Source of the DNA: Melieria omissa
Taxonomy: Eukaryota; Arthropoda; Insecta; Diptera; Ulidiidae
Direction: 5' to 3'
Assembly (NCBI GenBank): GCA_963971225.1
Contig: OZ020269.1
Coordinates: 89,360,783 to 89,424,782, forward strand
Length of the DNA stretch: 64,000 nt
Program-made: the position numbers and the translations under genes
Shown: piece after piece, positions 1 to 13,014 of the stretch
Layout of the letters: the number at the start of each line of letters is the position of its first letter
Numbering within the stretch: position 1 is the first letter of the stretch
The notes under the pieces: generated by a model
What the model saw: the letters and a program-made list of their open reading frames with translations, nothing else
What the model was told of the DNA's origin: nothing
Databases searched by the model: none

Positions 1-281
1 CAGCATATACATCGTCTTGCCCTCATTTACCACCAAACCCATTTTGGCAGATTCTCTTTCGATAGCCGCAAAGGCAGCGGTGACATCTCGCTTGTTATGT
101 CCGATGACATCAATGTCATCGGCGTAGGTAAGGAGCTGGAGACTTTTGTTGAAAATTGTGCCATTACGATGTACACTGGTCATGCGCAGAACACTCTCCA
201 TGGTGAAGTTGAAGAGGTCGCAGGACAAAGGATCGCCCTGTCTGAAACCTCGAACGGTATCAAAGAGGTCGGAGAGCTCAC
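1..281 (-). pseudogene. Non-LTR retrotransposon reverse transcriptase fragment
   Basis: Read on the minus strand, this encodes about 93 residues of a reverse transcriptase with no stop codon. It starts near position 281 with ELSDLFDTVRGFRQGDPLS and continues with CDLFNFTMESVLR. The catalytic YADD box follows in LLTYADDIDVIG, then a KRDVTAAFAAIE segment. GFRQGD and YADD are the signature blocks of LINE reverse transcriptases, which copy the element RNA at a nicked target. The fragment runs off the left edge of the window. At about 281 it stops abruptly against an A-rich stretch, as expected for a 5'-truncated copy. Its style (GFRQGD...SCDLFN, YADDIDVIG) matches the family whose C-terminus may be the remnant at 57,545-57,775; that link is an inference. 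Confidence 0.9.
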
Positions 282-960
282 TAAAAAAAAAACTACATAC
301 AAATTAAAAGGCATTTTAAAGAATTACTTTTGAAACCCGCCCCCGGCCCCCCCCGAAATATTTTTTTGAATCCGCCCCTGGTAGGTAGCTATTCCCACCT
401 ACCAGTGTAGGAGTTTCCTTTTTTTGTGAAAGAAAACATTTTAATTCAAATATTATTTTATTCCAATGTAAAGTAGCTACAAATTTCGAAAAGTAATGCA
501 CTTTCATAAAAAATATAACAAAAAAATAAATAAGTAAACATTTTGTCTAAGTGGGAACAGTTTAAAAATTAGAATTCTTAATGTGTAGAATTAGATAAAC
601 CATTTTTTATTTAAAACAAGCCAATTTGAAAGTGGGAACAGTTTACACCAAGTGGGAACATTTTGAAAATTATTAATTATTTAGTTACCTGTTTGAAATG
701 AATCCAAACAACTACTTCTAATGCTGCCTTGCAATGCAAAACTAACCTAAATATATACCAAATCGTTAAAAATGTTGTGTAACTCATTTTGTTGCTTCAC
801 ATCACACCAACTTTGTAGCATTTTCCTACGTAAATCTCAAATACTATGCGGACAGGACACCTCATACACCTTTTGTCAGAGTTCTATAAAACATTAAATT
901 GAAGCAACAAACGTAGCGCTTATTACAACTGCAGCACAAATACATAATAAATCTGATACG
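282..960. other. AT-rich non-coding DNA with three AGTGGGAACA direct repeats
   Basis: No coding content is visible. AGTGGGAACA occurs three times, near 549, 630 and 650, each followed by a T-rich run. A C-rich tract lies near 330-375. This could be old transposon tail or host intergenic DNA. Confidence 0.5.
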
Positions 961-1790
961 ACACACACACACACACACACAAACACATAGTCGCTCACAT
1001 ACAAATACATACATTCATTGGGAAAAAATCTACGAAATGCGGTGTTGTTGCTGTGTATTTCTCTTGTCAGCTTTGGCTGAAATATTTTTTTGTTTGTACA
1101 TTTCTACAAACTGTTCCCACTCGGTTGATGGTGTATGCCACATGCTGCATGCCACAATTGTGGTCGCATTATGTTGTTTTGTCAACTTGTTGTTTTTGTT
1201 TTTGTCTATTTTGGATGCCATCTGTTGTTGCAGTTATTGTTTGTGTGTGGTTGTTGTTGTTATTATTGCTGTAGTTGTTACAGCAAAAATTTGTTGTTTT
1301 ATGCAAATGCCAAAACGGAACATAACAACAGTTATGTGACATCAGCAAAAACAACTACAGCACAACTACACATCGAAATGGATACAACAACATTAAAAAA
1401 TGATAACAAGCAACGTTGCTGTCAGAGGCAAAATGAAGAAGCAGCACAAAAAACAACAACAATAGCAGCAGCAACAGTTTTAGAGGATGCAGAATATGAC
1501 AAAATAGAACGAAGCTGACGTTACCCAAAAACTAAACTAAAGTAGCAGCAAAAAAGGATAACAATGATAATAACAGCAACAACAATAATAACGATAACAA
1601 ATGTAGAGGCAAAAACTTTAGCGGCAACAACAAATAAGGCAAAGGAACGTGCAGCTTGGAAATTATGCACAACGAATATGCTGAGCGCATAATAAGCAGA
1701 CTTGAGCCGGTGGCGGAATGTGTACGCGTATGCACACACACACACTAAGGATGCCAATGCCGACAGGACGAAATTCCTCAATCAGGAACT
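961..1790. other. Host-type CA/CAA/TTG-rich non-coding DNA
   Basis: The block opens with a (CA)n run at 961-980. TTG-rich DNA (about 1,150-1,300) then gives way to CAA-rich DNA (about 1,320-1,650), and a short (CA)n sits at 1,735-1,745. Both strands show open frames, but they translate to poly-Cys/Val/Leu or Asn/Thr runs typical of simple repeats. I see no gene. Confidence 0.6.
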
Positions 1791-2459
1791 CAGTGATTTC
1801 TGCACGAAATCAAAGGCCTTAGATCACGACATAACGTATTAGTTGATATACAGTTTCGTGCTGATTTTGATTCCAACTTTACATTTGCTTGTCGTAAAAA
1901 CTCTCCACTTTTATGTTTAACAACGGGTTTTGTGAGTCTTAAAAGTTTTGAATTCTTTAATATTTACTCACAAAGGTCTTGTATTCTTTTTTGTGTATTT
2001 TATGTATTAAATATATTTTATATATTTATCTTTTTATTTTTTTTGTTTTAAAAATATTTTCACAGTTTTGCTGCTAATTCATTTAGTTTTTTTATCTCAT
2101 TTCACCGCATATTTCGAGTTGTTTTCTCAAAAGCATAAAAACAAGAATTTCCCCATTTCAGTTATTTGTCCACACTATCAATAAATCTTCAATCAATTGG
2201 AACCAGTTGATTTGTGTTTCGTTACTATATTTGTTTGTCAGTATTCAGTTTGGGTATCATTTCTCTTATGTTCTCATTGCGACAGTCCAGTTCTCTGCAA
2301 GATCAAAGATTCCTGTTGCTAAGTTGGCGCAAATCGGAAATGTATTAGAAGGTTTTATTGAAAATTTATTACGTAAATTGTTAATAGCGACTTTGCTATT
2401 TGCTTTCCTAGTTTTTCAAGATTTTGTTTTTATTGACTGATTGCAAGAATACTTAATGA
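1791..2459. other. AT-rich DNA, nothing recognised
   Basis: This is T-rich sequence, mostly between 1,960 and 2,110. I see no motif, repeat boundary or credible coding segment. Confidence 0.5.
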
Positions 2460-3066
2460 GGTGGGTAAAAGAGGCAGCCCCAGCCGTTGACCAAGAGGCT
2501 AGTTTAGCCCGTTGTGATACCTCAGGGCTTAGTCCTACTAGAAATCAAACCAACTGTTACTTCAGATGAAGCATTTTAAGCTTTTCTTGATGACATTGGA
2601 GATGTCGGATAGGTTTTCTAAATGGAAGAAACGCATACGTTTTTTTCGTTTCTGGGAAATCGCCGGGCAGATACACAGGAGACAAAGGATATACTCTTCC
2701 TTTTGATCATCTCGACACCTTCTACAGAAGTCATTTGCCAGGTGGCCTGGATTTATTCTAATGGCATGCGAGCCTAGAAGATAGTGTCCGGTGATAACTC
2801 CGGCCACCGCACTAAGCTTGTCTCTATTTAGACTGAGCAGACTTTCAGTGCGCCTTCAGTTCACTTTTGGCGAGATTGGTTGCGCTGTTTTGCCCGTCCT
2901 AGAAACAGCCCGGGCAGGGTAGCTTATGAGAACTTAGTAGAGAATCTAATTCTGCGAATTAGGCTTCTTGGGTCTTAGCTGTGCCATTTCTGGCCAATTC
3001 ATCTTCCTTGTCGTTCCCCGGGATGTTACTATGACTGGGTATCCAAATCAAAATAATGCCATCCCT
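2460..3066 (-). pseudogene. LINE remnant: RNase H end, C-terminal zinc-knuckle region and 3'UTR
   Basis: On the minus strand, from the right-hand end, the translation gives LIWIPSHSNIPGNDKEDELA, the last active-site block of a retrotransposon RNase H domain (the D of ..KEDELA is the catalytic position). After several frameshifts and stops comes VAGVITGHYLLGSHAIR, then DFCRRCRDDQKEEYILCLLC-ICPA, a decayed C-x2-C...C knuckle typical of the C-terminus of jockey/I-group LINEs. The frame stops at about 2,562. A 3'UTR follows whose reverse complement contains GGTATCACAACGGGC (about 2,507-2,522), a tail motif seen elsewhere in this window. The copy is 5'-truncated, frameshifted and dead. Confidence 0.85.
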
Positions 3067-4340
3067 AACACACACATGCGCAAATGCGTTTATGTTAGTT
3101 TGTCATTGTACATTTGACTAGTTAAATAAAAGAACGACAGAAAGAAAAACAGCAAGTTTTGGGGTAAAAAAGAATCTTTAAAACATAAATCAAAGTTATC
3201 ATAAAAAAGTATGTTCGACATTTAAAAAGGCACAATGAAAGCAGAAATTGATTTAAAGAAGAATTGATTCAGATGTTAAAACTGTCAAAATTTTTTACTC
3301 TGATTCAAACAAAAATTGTAATAAATATGATTTAATACAATTTGATAATTTTTGATATAAATTTATCCACAATGAAGCTTTCAATTTACTATTCATTGTG
3401 CTGGCAGTTTTACTATCTCTGAGGAGAGTTGCTGCTGTGGTCATACTGAATGTAAAAAGTGTGCAAAGTTTTGCATAAATTTAGTGGCATTCATGTTGGC
3501 AGTTAAACTGTTAAATATTCAAAACTTTGCTGTGACTACTGAATTTAAGCAAATATTTATGTCTGTGTGCGTGAATGAGTGCAATTCAAAATTCAAATTT
3601 AGTTGATTCGAAATCAGTGGATTCAGTTAAAACTTTAGTACTCGTGTATGCATGTATGAGTAAAAAAAACAACAATTACATTTGATGGCGACTTTTCCTT
3701 TAACTTCCACTTTTACTTCGCCTATTGAAATTTGTGACATTTAAGTGTGACACCACTTTTAGGCGCCATAGCAGTGTTGCATGTCTTGAAACTCGAATAC
3801 TTTCAGTTCAGTGGATTTAATTAATTTAGCATGTGAACGTCTCATATGAAACACTCTCAAATATATATATGAATATATATGTTCATATGTTCCAACTTCA
3901 CCTCCTGCTGCCAGTACACACAATGCTCAGCTGCAGCGCTGCAATAAAATTCAATTCCGCCGCTATGAAAAGCCATTGTTGCAGCATGTGTGGTCGCGTG
4001 TGTGTGTGTGTGTGTATTGTACATATGTGTGTATGAATGTATGTCCTGCTGTGTAGCGCCACCCTTCTTCCTATCCAGCGACTCGTTTCATTTCGACTCG
4101 TCTCGTCGCTGTGCTATTAATGCAAACATAGAATTGCACACAATTGCAGCGATTATCCTTTTTATCAACTGCATGTCATGCAAGCACAAGTCCGCAAGTA
4201 CAACATTGGGGTAAGAGGGGAAGCTCGAAATTTTAATCCAGGTCATTTAATAAATTGACGTAGTACGCTACGTTAGGCAGTTCCGTGGTCAGACAGAGAA
4301 ACGTGCAGCGAACAGTGCGAAGAACAATTTGTTTGTTAGT
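3067..4340. other. Non-coding DNA with a (TG)n microsatellite
   Basis: Unique-looking sequence. A (TG)n run lies near 3,998-4,016, with related TATG/TGTA steps around it. GACGTAGTACGCTACGT near 4,258-4,274 is a near-palindrome. No gene is recognised. Confidence 0.5.
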
Positions 4341-4789
4341 CCTTTGTACGCATTTCTACCAGGGACTGAAAATAACTGTTATTTATGAAAATTATATTTT
4401 TTATTCTTTTTCTGTTCTTTTTTTCGTTTACTATTTCTTTTTTTATGTCTTACTCATTTTTTAATACAATTATCAACATTTCGCAAATTTTTTCTTCTTT
4501 ATTTGTTTTTGGTAACTTTCTTCTTAGCTTATTTCATTATTCTTGTTGTACCTCTGTCTGCCTTTTTTCTATTCTTTTTTTCAGTTCTACTTATCCGCCT
4601 TCTCTCTTAATTTTCGCAGGTAAGATTAAATAGAAAGACAGCTATCGATCGCTAATAATGCCTAGAAAGATGGTTTAGATGCTCATTGCGTAGCCCACAG
4701 AGAGTGAACCTGAAACAACTTTTTTCTAAATATTCTTCGCAGAATCTGTAAGTGATTGTTCTATTTGTAGTTTAAGAGTGGAGTGGAGT
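4341..4789. other. Pyrimidine-rich stretch
   Basis: About 4,385-4,615 is strongly T+C rich on the plus strand. It gives a Phe/Ser/Leu-rich open frame of no protein-like content. I regard it as low-complexity DNA. Confidence 0.5.
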
Positions 4790-4797
4790 GTGTTTCC

Positions 4798-4925
4798 CAG
4801 TGGCGCACACAGGATTTCTTTTTGGGCAAGTTTTGAGCCGAATACCATTTGAAACCATATTTTGTACCAACAACTTTTGCGTTTGGAAAGGTTTGAACCA
4901 TCCGCTCCCCCTGTGTGCGCCACTG
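4798..4925 (+). mobile_element. Intact 128-bp hAT-type MITE with perfect 8-bp target duplication
   Basis: The ends are 16-bp perfect terminal inverted repeats, CAGTGGCGCACACAGG at 4,798 and its reverse complement ending at 4,925. The element is flanked on both sides by GTGTTTCC (4,790-4,797 and 4,926-4,933). An 8-bp duplication together with CAGTG ends is the hallmark of the hAT superfamily. There is no coding capacity, so the copy depends on a transposase encoded elsewhere. The interior contains the block ATACCATTTGAAA, which recurs in other copies in this window. It is the best-preserved of about nine copies here. Confidence 0.93.
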
Positions 4926-4933
4926 GTGTTTCC

Positions 4934-6090
4934 CAGTTAAATAGCTGTGACCAGACGCAGCTGGTGTTTGTCTAGTTCGAGCTACAAAGAGCTCCAATTC
5001 GAGTTGAAGTTCTCTAGGAAGATCTTTGAATGCCTCAGTCTTGGTGTATTGGCCGGAAGTCAGAGTACTATTGTCCAGTTATAAAAGGTGACCAGATAAC
5101 AGTGATAGTTTTTTTTTAGCACTAGCCCGACTTATATATATTTTCTTTTAGATGATGTAGCGATGTTTGGCTCTAAGTAAGTATTATCGAATTATGCTGA
5201 ATTGTAAACAAAACCTGATTTCATAAAAAAGATACAATCAGACCCTTATTTAGAAATTTGCAGCCCCTACGCCGTTGTGAAAATTGCCGTCCTCCTTCCA
5301 CAACTCTTCTTCAGTTGTTTGGTACGAAGAGTTCTTCAATCAGTCATTTATGATGATTTCCGATATAGAAACTTATCAAATATTTGATATTAGACTAATA
5401 TCGAAACTTGTATAAACCGATTCTTTACTCGATTCAGACATTTTCCACTCATAATGTTGGTACGTGTGCCTACAAAATAGGCGGGAAATTTTTACGGATA
5501 AAGCAAATTTTCAAAAATGTCACCAAAATTTTCCGCCCCTTGTCTGCATGGTAAATACGGGCCTGGATACCGTAAAATTTTATGCAGTTAGGGATTAAAT
5601 GTTTAGTACTAAAAGCCTTTTTTTGTAAACGTCCTCAATCACAAAAGGTCATAAGAACCAAAGAATATTAAATTCTAGTTTTCTTTGTAAAAACCTAAAT
5701 CGACCTCCTCATACTGTAATGTCATCGTTGATTCTGTTCTACTTAATTTTCTTTATTCCCTTTATTGGCTCTCTAATTAATTTATCCTTCCATGATTCCC
5801 TATTTAATTTATCTCAGTTATACTTACGATATAGAAGAAAAGGACCATCTTTTCTTCTTTCTTAGTCTAGTCTTCCCTTTCTTCTCGCTTCATTTAAAGA
5901 TTTTGTTGTTATTTCTTCTATGTTCTTATTTTTGGTATTCAAGTCTTTTTCCATTGACTCAATATTTATTTGTTTACTGCATTTGTTTACTTTATTCTTT
6001 CCCATCTTCTTCTATAGCCTTTCATTTCTTAATCCTCTTATTAGCATCTTCCTTCTTTATGCCAGTTAGTCATTTATCTCTTTCATTTAC
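4934..6090. other. Non-coding DNA, nothing recognised; pyrimidine-rich from about 5,790
   Basis: No repeat boundary or credible exon is visible. About 5,800-6,090 is T+C rich and gives one long Phe/Leu/Ser-rich open frame that I judge spurious. Confidence 0.5.
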
Positions 6091-7540
6091 TTATGGCGAA
6101 CTGAATTTTCGAAGAGTCACAACTTTCTGTGTGAAAACGTCAACTAACGAGAAATGGCCACAAACCCAGGGACCAATGCAACTGTTCGAGTATCGATGTA
6201 ACATGTGTGCGTGTGTATGTGTGAGTGTGCACACCGTCGATTGTAACTGCAATGCCTCGTCTCTCTTTCTCGTCTCTCGTTTCAACAAATGCGTTCACTT
6301 TACGTTCAATGCAAAAACCTACATTCCGTGGAATATTGCGAACATTTGTAATCCATTTTCGGAGTTGCCAAATTGCCGCCAATGCATTGTTAACTGCCAC
6401 TGCAGCCATTTAGCTGCAGCTTAGCGCAGCAAACCGACTGAGGAGTTGACGGCACATTTACTGATGACTACACTAATATCAATGTTAAAGCAATTGCCTT
6501 AAAATGTTATTTGCATGCAGCACTGACGACTGCAATCCTGTTTCAATGCTTATCGGGTGTGAGTGTGTGTGTTTGTGTGCATGTGTGATGGCTGTGCTGT
6601 GTGTGTGGATTAAAATTGATTGAAATGCTCAGGTTGGCACATTTTGCCACATGGCAGCAGCAAATTGCCGACATTTATGTTGCATGTTGCACATTGCCCA
6701 TTACAAGTATTGATGTACAGGACTACATGTCCTGGCTGTGCTCAACTGCTATAAGCCTGCCAATTAATTGCGTGAAACTCATTTAATGTTGTTCAAATAT
6801 GTAAAAAGTGCTGAAAAACAGTGATATTTCGGGCAATTCTGTAAAATGTTGAAAATTCAATGTTTTCGATGGGTTTGAGCGAAGCCAGTTAGTGGATTCA
6901 GTGACTTAGTGCAGCTATTTATCAAAGAATTTTAATGAACTGATACTCAAACACACACAAATATATGAATATAAACGCATATTTACACACACACACACAC
7001 ACACCAACCGCAAACAAATTCAGCCAGACAGCTCTGAGCTCTGAATTATTTGGCTGCAATATTCACATTTTGCCATTTCCACCTTCCATCTATTAACTTG
7101 TTAGCTACTTTACAACACTCTTTAACATTTTCTTGCCCATCCGCACTGCCTTCTACCTTTCCTCACTTTTAAGCTCTACGTCCAAATGCACCAAATGCTG
7201 CCTTCGTCTGCTCGGCCGGTGTGCGGTTACTGTGGCTGCTCGACCACATTGGCCGCTCTAATTTTCTAAACTAAATAATCGTTTTGCCACAATGCCTGCA
7301 AATACTACAACAACAAAACTCACATAGAGGGAAACGTAAAGGATATGTGGCCATAAGCAAATTGCAATGGGAGCGTTGAAGTTGGCACCGATAGCAAATA
7401 ATGGGTTTTGTTAAATGTGAGATGGAAATTAGAAGTTGAAGGGATTTTAGAAGTTTTGGAAATGGTAAATGAGGACTTAGTTATGGAATGAAGACTGGTC
7501 TATAATTATATATATACATATAATTGTATGTCTTGACTGA
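6091..7540. other. Host-type non-coding DNA with TG/CA microsatellites
   Basis: TG-rich runs lie near 6,203-6,230 and 6,560-6,600, and a (CA)n run at about 6,983-7,003. The intervening sequence has moderate GC and looks unique. No exon is identified. Confidence 0.5.
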
Positions 7541-7544
7541 CTGA

Positions 7545-9440
7545 TTAAGTGACAGATTCATAATTGTCCAAACCACTGAAGGTAGAAAACATGAAATTTT
7601 GAAACTTCAGCGCTACTAATCGTTGGTCTACGTTAGAAAATGAACTTCCGCTAAGATAGCATTTTTTGAAATTTGGGGTCCAAAGTGGCAAAACATGGGT
7701 TAAGGTGTTGTATGAAGAAACGTGATATAGTGAACCTAATGATTTCAATCTTGGTGAAAATACTCCAAATCAAAAATAAATCCACATATATTTTTCGTAA
7801 ATCACAATTTAACGTTAAATAATTTAAGGTTTAACAATTTAATAATTTAATCTAACCAAGGGTTAAGGTTCCTACATGGAAAGACTACAAAAAACCATTA
7901 ACCGATGCGACTATTGGCTCCAAAATTGGTGAAAGCACTTGAAATAAAAAAAATCTACATGTGTTCGTATGGTGAACTTGGTGAAAAAATTCTTAGTGAG
8001 AAATAATTCGGCACTTGTTTCTGTTTTTTTGAAAATTAGAACTTAAAAGGGTTTACCAAGGGTTAAAAGGGTTTACCAAGGGCTATTGAAAAGTACGCCG
8101 TGATAAAAGTACTCTTAGTGAGAAATAATTTGACACGTGTTTTTCAGTTTTTGAAAATTGAAATTTAACGGGTCAACAATGGGTTAAGGTTCATATACGG
8201 GAAGCCTATGAAAACATGAACTAATGAACTAATGGGCCTATTGACTTCAAAGTTGGTGAAAACACTTGAAATCAAAAATAATTAGACACGTGTTATTCAT
8301 TTTTTCAAAATTCAAAATCTTACGGGGTAAACCGAGGGTTAAAAGTTTGTATGGAAAAACATGACGTAATACGTTTTTTCATATCAAATTTAGTAAAAGC
8401 ATTTAAAACACAAAATAATTCGACACGGTTTTCCTCTTTGTTTGAAAATCAAAATATAACAAGTTAAACCAAGGGTTAAAAGTTTGTATGGAGAACCATA
8501 ATTTAATGGGTTTTTTGACTTTACTTAAACTTAGTAAAAGCATCTCAAACGAGAAATAATTCGATAAGTGTTTCTATTTTTTGAAAATCGAAATCTAACA
8601 GAGTAAACCAAGGGTTAAAAGTTTAAATTTAGAAACAAGATTTAACGGGAATTTCAAACCAGAAATAATTCGATAACCGTTTCTTTTTTTTTAAATCGAA
8701 ATCTAACAGGGTAAGCCAAGGGTTAAAAGTTTGTATGGAAAAACATGATTTAATGGGTTTTTCGACTTCAAAATTAGTAAAAGCACTCAAATCGAAAAAT
8801 AATGAAAACGTGTTTCTTATTTGTTTAAATCGAAATCTATCAGGGTAAACCAAGGGTTAAAAATTTAAAAGGAGATACATGATTTAATGGGTTTTTTGAC
8901 CTAAAACTTTGTAAAAGTTCCTCAATCGAGAAAAATTGAAATCTATCTAATAGACTAAGCCAAGGGTTAAATGTTTGTATGGAGAAACAGGATTTTTGAT
9001 ATCAAACTTAGTAAAAGCACTTGAAACGGGAAATCATTTGACACATATTTCTCATTTTTTGAAAATCAAAATTTAGCAGGGTAAGCCAAGGGTTAAAGGT
9101 TTGTATGGAGGAACATGATTTAATGGGTTAAAAGTTTTAATGAAGAAACATGATATAATGGGTATTTTTGACTTCAAACTTAGTAAAAGCACTTTAAATG
9201 AAAATTAATTGGATATGTGTTTCTCATTTTTGTGAAAATCAAAATGTGACAGAGTCAACGGGGGGTTAAGACTTTGTAAGCGAAAACATGATTCAATAGG
9301 TCAAAAATGGTAAAAACACTTTATATGAGAAAAAATTAGATGAGTAGTTTTTCATACAAATCTGATGGGTTCATCGAAGGGTTAAGAGAATATTGATTTA
9401 TTGGGCCTATGGACTTCATACTTACGTGCAAAGCCGTGGC
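7545..9440 (+). repeat. Tandem array A: degenerate ~110-140 bp monomers
   Basis: A recurring sentence-like block can be followed through the whole segment: an (A)CCAAGGGTTAA core, then GTTTGTATGGAAAAACATGA, ATGGG..TTTTTGACTTCAAA, CTTAGTAAAAGCACTT, AAATAATTCGACACGTGTTTC and TTTTTGAAAATC. Core positions include 7,857, 8,058, 8,331, 8,468, 8,607, 8,716, 8,850, 8,960 and 9,088, giving spacings of about 110-140 bp. There is no coding content. The array ends near 9,440 with CAAAGCCGTGG. The same monomer recurs at 25,080-25,975 and, inverted, at 28,060-28,570, so it belongs to a dispersed family. Confidence 0.88.
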
Positions 9441-12400
9441 GACTTGCTTGTAATGTATAATTGAGATATAGGATTAAAATTTGAACCACTTAGAAGACCA
9501 GAGTAATACAAGGATAGTAAACATGGACCGACCTAGTGGAAGTGGTAGCCCAAAACAGTCAGAAAATTATTTTACTTGTCTCAGATATGATTGCATCACT
9601 TTGAAAAGACGCTTCTTAGATCAATAAATCATGCATTAAAAATCACAGTTTTTGGCATTTTGCAAACGCCAAATGCTGCAAAACAAAATGCACCTAAATA
9701 AACAGAACCCAAAACAAAAACAAAAACCTTGCCATACCCAGTTGAAAAGGCTATGAAAAGCTCATCGTCCGACACACCAACTCAATTAAAAGCAACGCAA
9801 AGTGGCTTTGAAATGCGGCGCACATGCTGCGATTGCTCGTTATTAACCCGTTTCGGCCAGCACCCAACGAAAACGGCGCAGAAAAGCGGCATCACTGGCC
9901 GATCGCAATCGATTGCTTTGAACGGCCGCAGCCGCTGTTGTTGATGATGTGATCACGGCGCTGCCAATTATGTGGCATAAAAAATGATTATGATTGATTT
10001 GTGTATGTGTGTGTGTGTGTGTGTGTGTCTACCTGCCAGCGGAACAACAGTTAGCCTACCGAAAATGCCCAACGAAACGCGGTAGCGGACCGAGGACGCA
10101 ACGATGGGCTGTGATCGTGGCAGATCGCTGTGTCGATTGTGGAGCAGCAGGAGGTCGAAACAGGCAGCCAGAAAGGAAGTCAGTCAGTTGTCGGCTCAAA
10201 CACACACACACACATGTACACAAATGCATGCAATGCTGGCCTACGCAGCGGTAAATGTCAAAAGCTGGCAACGGCAACAAGAGACGTGAGATCACCAAAC
10301 GCAATGGGCAGCGGATCACTTTTTTGTTAGTGATTTTGTTTTTTCATTTAGTTTTGTTTTTTTGGTTTGCGTTGCGTTTCATTTTGGGGACCTCCAACGT
10401 TTTCGCCTGGGAATTGGCCAATGATTTCGCTTTCGTACGATTTCGATGATTTCGATTTCCATGCATTTCATTTTATTTGTTGTTGTTGTTGTTGGTGTTT
10501 TGATTGGTTTGTTATGTCAGTTTGGATGTGATTCGTTTTGTGAGGTTTTTTCTGAAGGGTTTTTTTGTTGGTTTTTTGCGCGGTGCCTGTGTTTATTTGG
10601 CTTTTTAGTGCAATTTGTTGGTTGTTGTTGGTTGATATGCTGGCTTAACTGTGCTTGTTGTGCGTATATATGTTTACTTATGTATGTGAATGTTGCATGA
10701 TTTCATTTGGTGGTCATTGTACTTTAAATGGGCTCAAATATGGAAGCGGGCAGCGTTGGCCCAAAGCGTCGGTGGTCAGTGTTGTAGTTGGCATTGCTGC
10801 ACTGTTGGCCGATTGTATGAGATTTTTGTTGTTTGTTGTTGTTCATGTTCATGATGATGAACTACTTTAATGTTGTGTTGCTGTTGTAGTCATTTTTTTG
10901 TGTTCGGCACAACTGAATTGTCCGTCATCACGCGCAGCAACATTTCAACTTGAGCTTCTGGGTGGCACAGCACATCACACTTCCGCCATATTGTTGCATG
11001 TACAAAACCATAAAACAAAAAACAAACAACAACAAAGTCAACTGGCCAAATTTATGTAGATATATTTTCTGTTCAAGGGGCGCCACCGAAAACGGCAAAA
11101 ACAAAAATTTCAAAAAACAACAAAAACAAATACCTTCTATATAAAAGCGCTAAGGAAGCAAGAGCAGTGGGCAGCAACAAACAAAAAACAAAAAAAATTC
11201 ATCATAAAATCAACAACGCAATTACGTTGTTTACAATGGCGCTGAACAGGCACAGGACAGACAGACGAACGGGCAGCAGGACGGCAGCATGAACGCTTTG
11301 TAGGCGCTTGCGCCATTGTGTCCGACAATGAGCGTCGAGTGGAGCGGCGCTAGTGCGGTTATTGTTGATGGCGACTGCCGCCAAGTCATGTCAGCACAAT
11401 TTGCAGGTAAATATTTATGATATGTTGACATGCATTAAATTAGCCAGAAATTGTGATTTCCAGTGACTTGACGCGGCGAGGAGTTGATGCGGCCAGCTGA
11501 TGCTTCGTTTCAGTAGCCGACAGCAGGCGATGGACGACAATGACGTTGCGGTGGCGCGCTAAGTGCTTATTTACTTGCAAACGATTCGGTTATGTTGCGG
11601 TTATTAATAACCAATAAGCAATAAAACAATGTGTGTCAACGGTGCTGTCAGGCAATGAAAATAAAATGCGCTATAAATAAAAATGCTCGGAAAAAAATAT
11701 GTCAACACATTACAATGGCAGCAAATTATGTCATCGTCAATGTCAATCGACAGCCGGAACAAATGAAGACACAATCATTAAAGTGTGTTAGCTGTCAGGC
11801 GAGAGAGTGTTTTTGTTTTATATTTAGCACAAAAATAATCGCATTTATTGAGTAAGAAACATCTTCAAATGTAGGTTTGGTGTTTTAGTTGAATTTTGTG
11901 GGTTTCACTTGAGTCAAATTAGCAATTTTTAAGCTCAATTTTAATTAGCTCTTTGTTAATAAATGCTATGATTAAGTAAAAAAAATAAAAAATAAAAAAT
12001 TAGAAAATACAAAATATCACTCACAGCCGCCTCTTATGATTTCGAACTAACTTTTATATAAAAAACATTTAAATTCTCATTACCCAAGCAAATCTTTCAA
12101 CTCCTAACCTTCACTATTAGATCAGATTATTTCCTTATCCATGTCTTATAATTAAATTTTTTTCTTCAGTATTTCTCAGTATTATTGTGTTTTTTGCATT
12201 ATTTTCCTTCGATACTTGAGTTTTTTTTCCAAGACTTTACCATAGTTCGCATTACTTTTGCTCGCATTTACTTAGTGTCCTTGTTTTGTGGGTTTGTGTC
12301 CTTGTTTTACGCGGTCTGCACAATGAGGCCGTGCGGAAACGGAAGCAGAAGCGGCGCCGTGCCTGAGATTATTGAGAGCAATAAGTGAGATGATTTCATT

Positions 12401-12500
12401 AAAATTTGGCTCATTGCTGTCGCCGCAGGAAAATGCAAATGGAATGAGATAATTTTGTTTGCCAATACAAGTGTGACAGAACAGAGTTGCCAACTTGTTG
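9441..12500. other. Host-type non-coding DNA with CAA/TTG and GT repeats
   Basis: Moderate-GC, unique-looking DNA. A (GT)n run lies at about 10,003-10,028, a (CA)n run at 10,199-10,214, TTG runs near 10,480-10,500 and 10,620, and CAA/AAC runs near 11,010-11,130. Short open frames occur on both strands, but none shows a recognisable domain, signal peptide with donor site, or codon bias. Confidence 0.5.
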
Positions 12501-12808
12501 TTGAAAAGAAAAAAGGCAAAGATTTTATAATAGTTTGTGGAAAAGTAAGAGATAAAGTGAAATAAAGAGGAATCAAAACTTTAAAAGTGAGTACAAAAAG
12601 AACAATAAAGCATGAAGATGTTGAGAATGACACCAAAGAGAGATACAAATAAACGTAAAGACAAGCAGAAGGAAAGAAGAAAATAAAGAGAAGGAAATGA
12701 GAATGAAAGGTGAAGCAAAGAAGCATAAAAGATGACATAAATAACAAGAAAGATGCACAGTTCCACTTAAAGGCCATTTCGACGTATTCAAAAGGCATTG
12801 CTTCCGTC
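12500..12808. other. Purine-rich tract
   Basis: The plus strand is A+G rich from about 12,500 to 12,740. On the minus strand this gives a 175-residue Phe/Leu/Ser-rich open frame (12,307-12,834) without protein-like features. Confidence 0.5.
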
Positions 12809-12812
12809 TTAA

Positions 12813-12895
12813 CCCTTTCAGTCACAATGTCCAATATATTGGACTACAGCCCATACAATTCATACAGAACGGGTTTATTTTCATGTCGAAGAGGG
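12813..12895. mobile_element. 83-bp piggyBac-like MITE flanked by TTAA
   Basis: TTAA lies on both sides (12,809-12,812 and 12,896-12,899). The internal ends are inverted: CCCTTTCAG on the left and CGAAGAGGG on the right. TTAA duplication with CCC-starting ends is characteristic of the piggyBac superfamily. The interior holds a perfect 16-bp palindrome, GTCCAATATATTGGAC, at 12,829-12,844. No coding capacity. Confidence 0.75.
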
Positions 12896-13014
12896 TTAAG
12901 CATCCAAGTCAATAAGATATGTAAATGAGATATGTGTGTAAATAAGATATCTATACTTCCTGTGAGCTAAACAGACTCTATAAAAGCGTTGACTTCACAG
13001 TACTGAGTCAATAT

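Noticed and set aside
5792..6424. 210-residue frame resembling a multi-pass membrane protein
   Set aside because: The first half is a pyrimidine-rich tract that always translates to Phe/Leu/Ser. No donor, no family resemblance.
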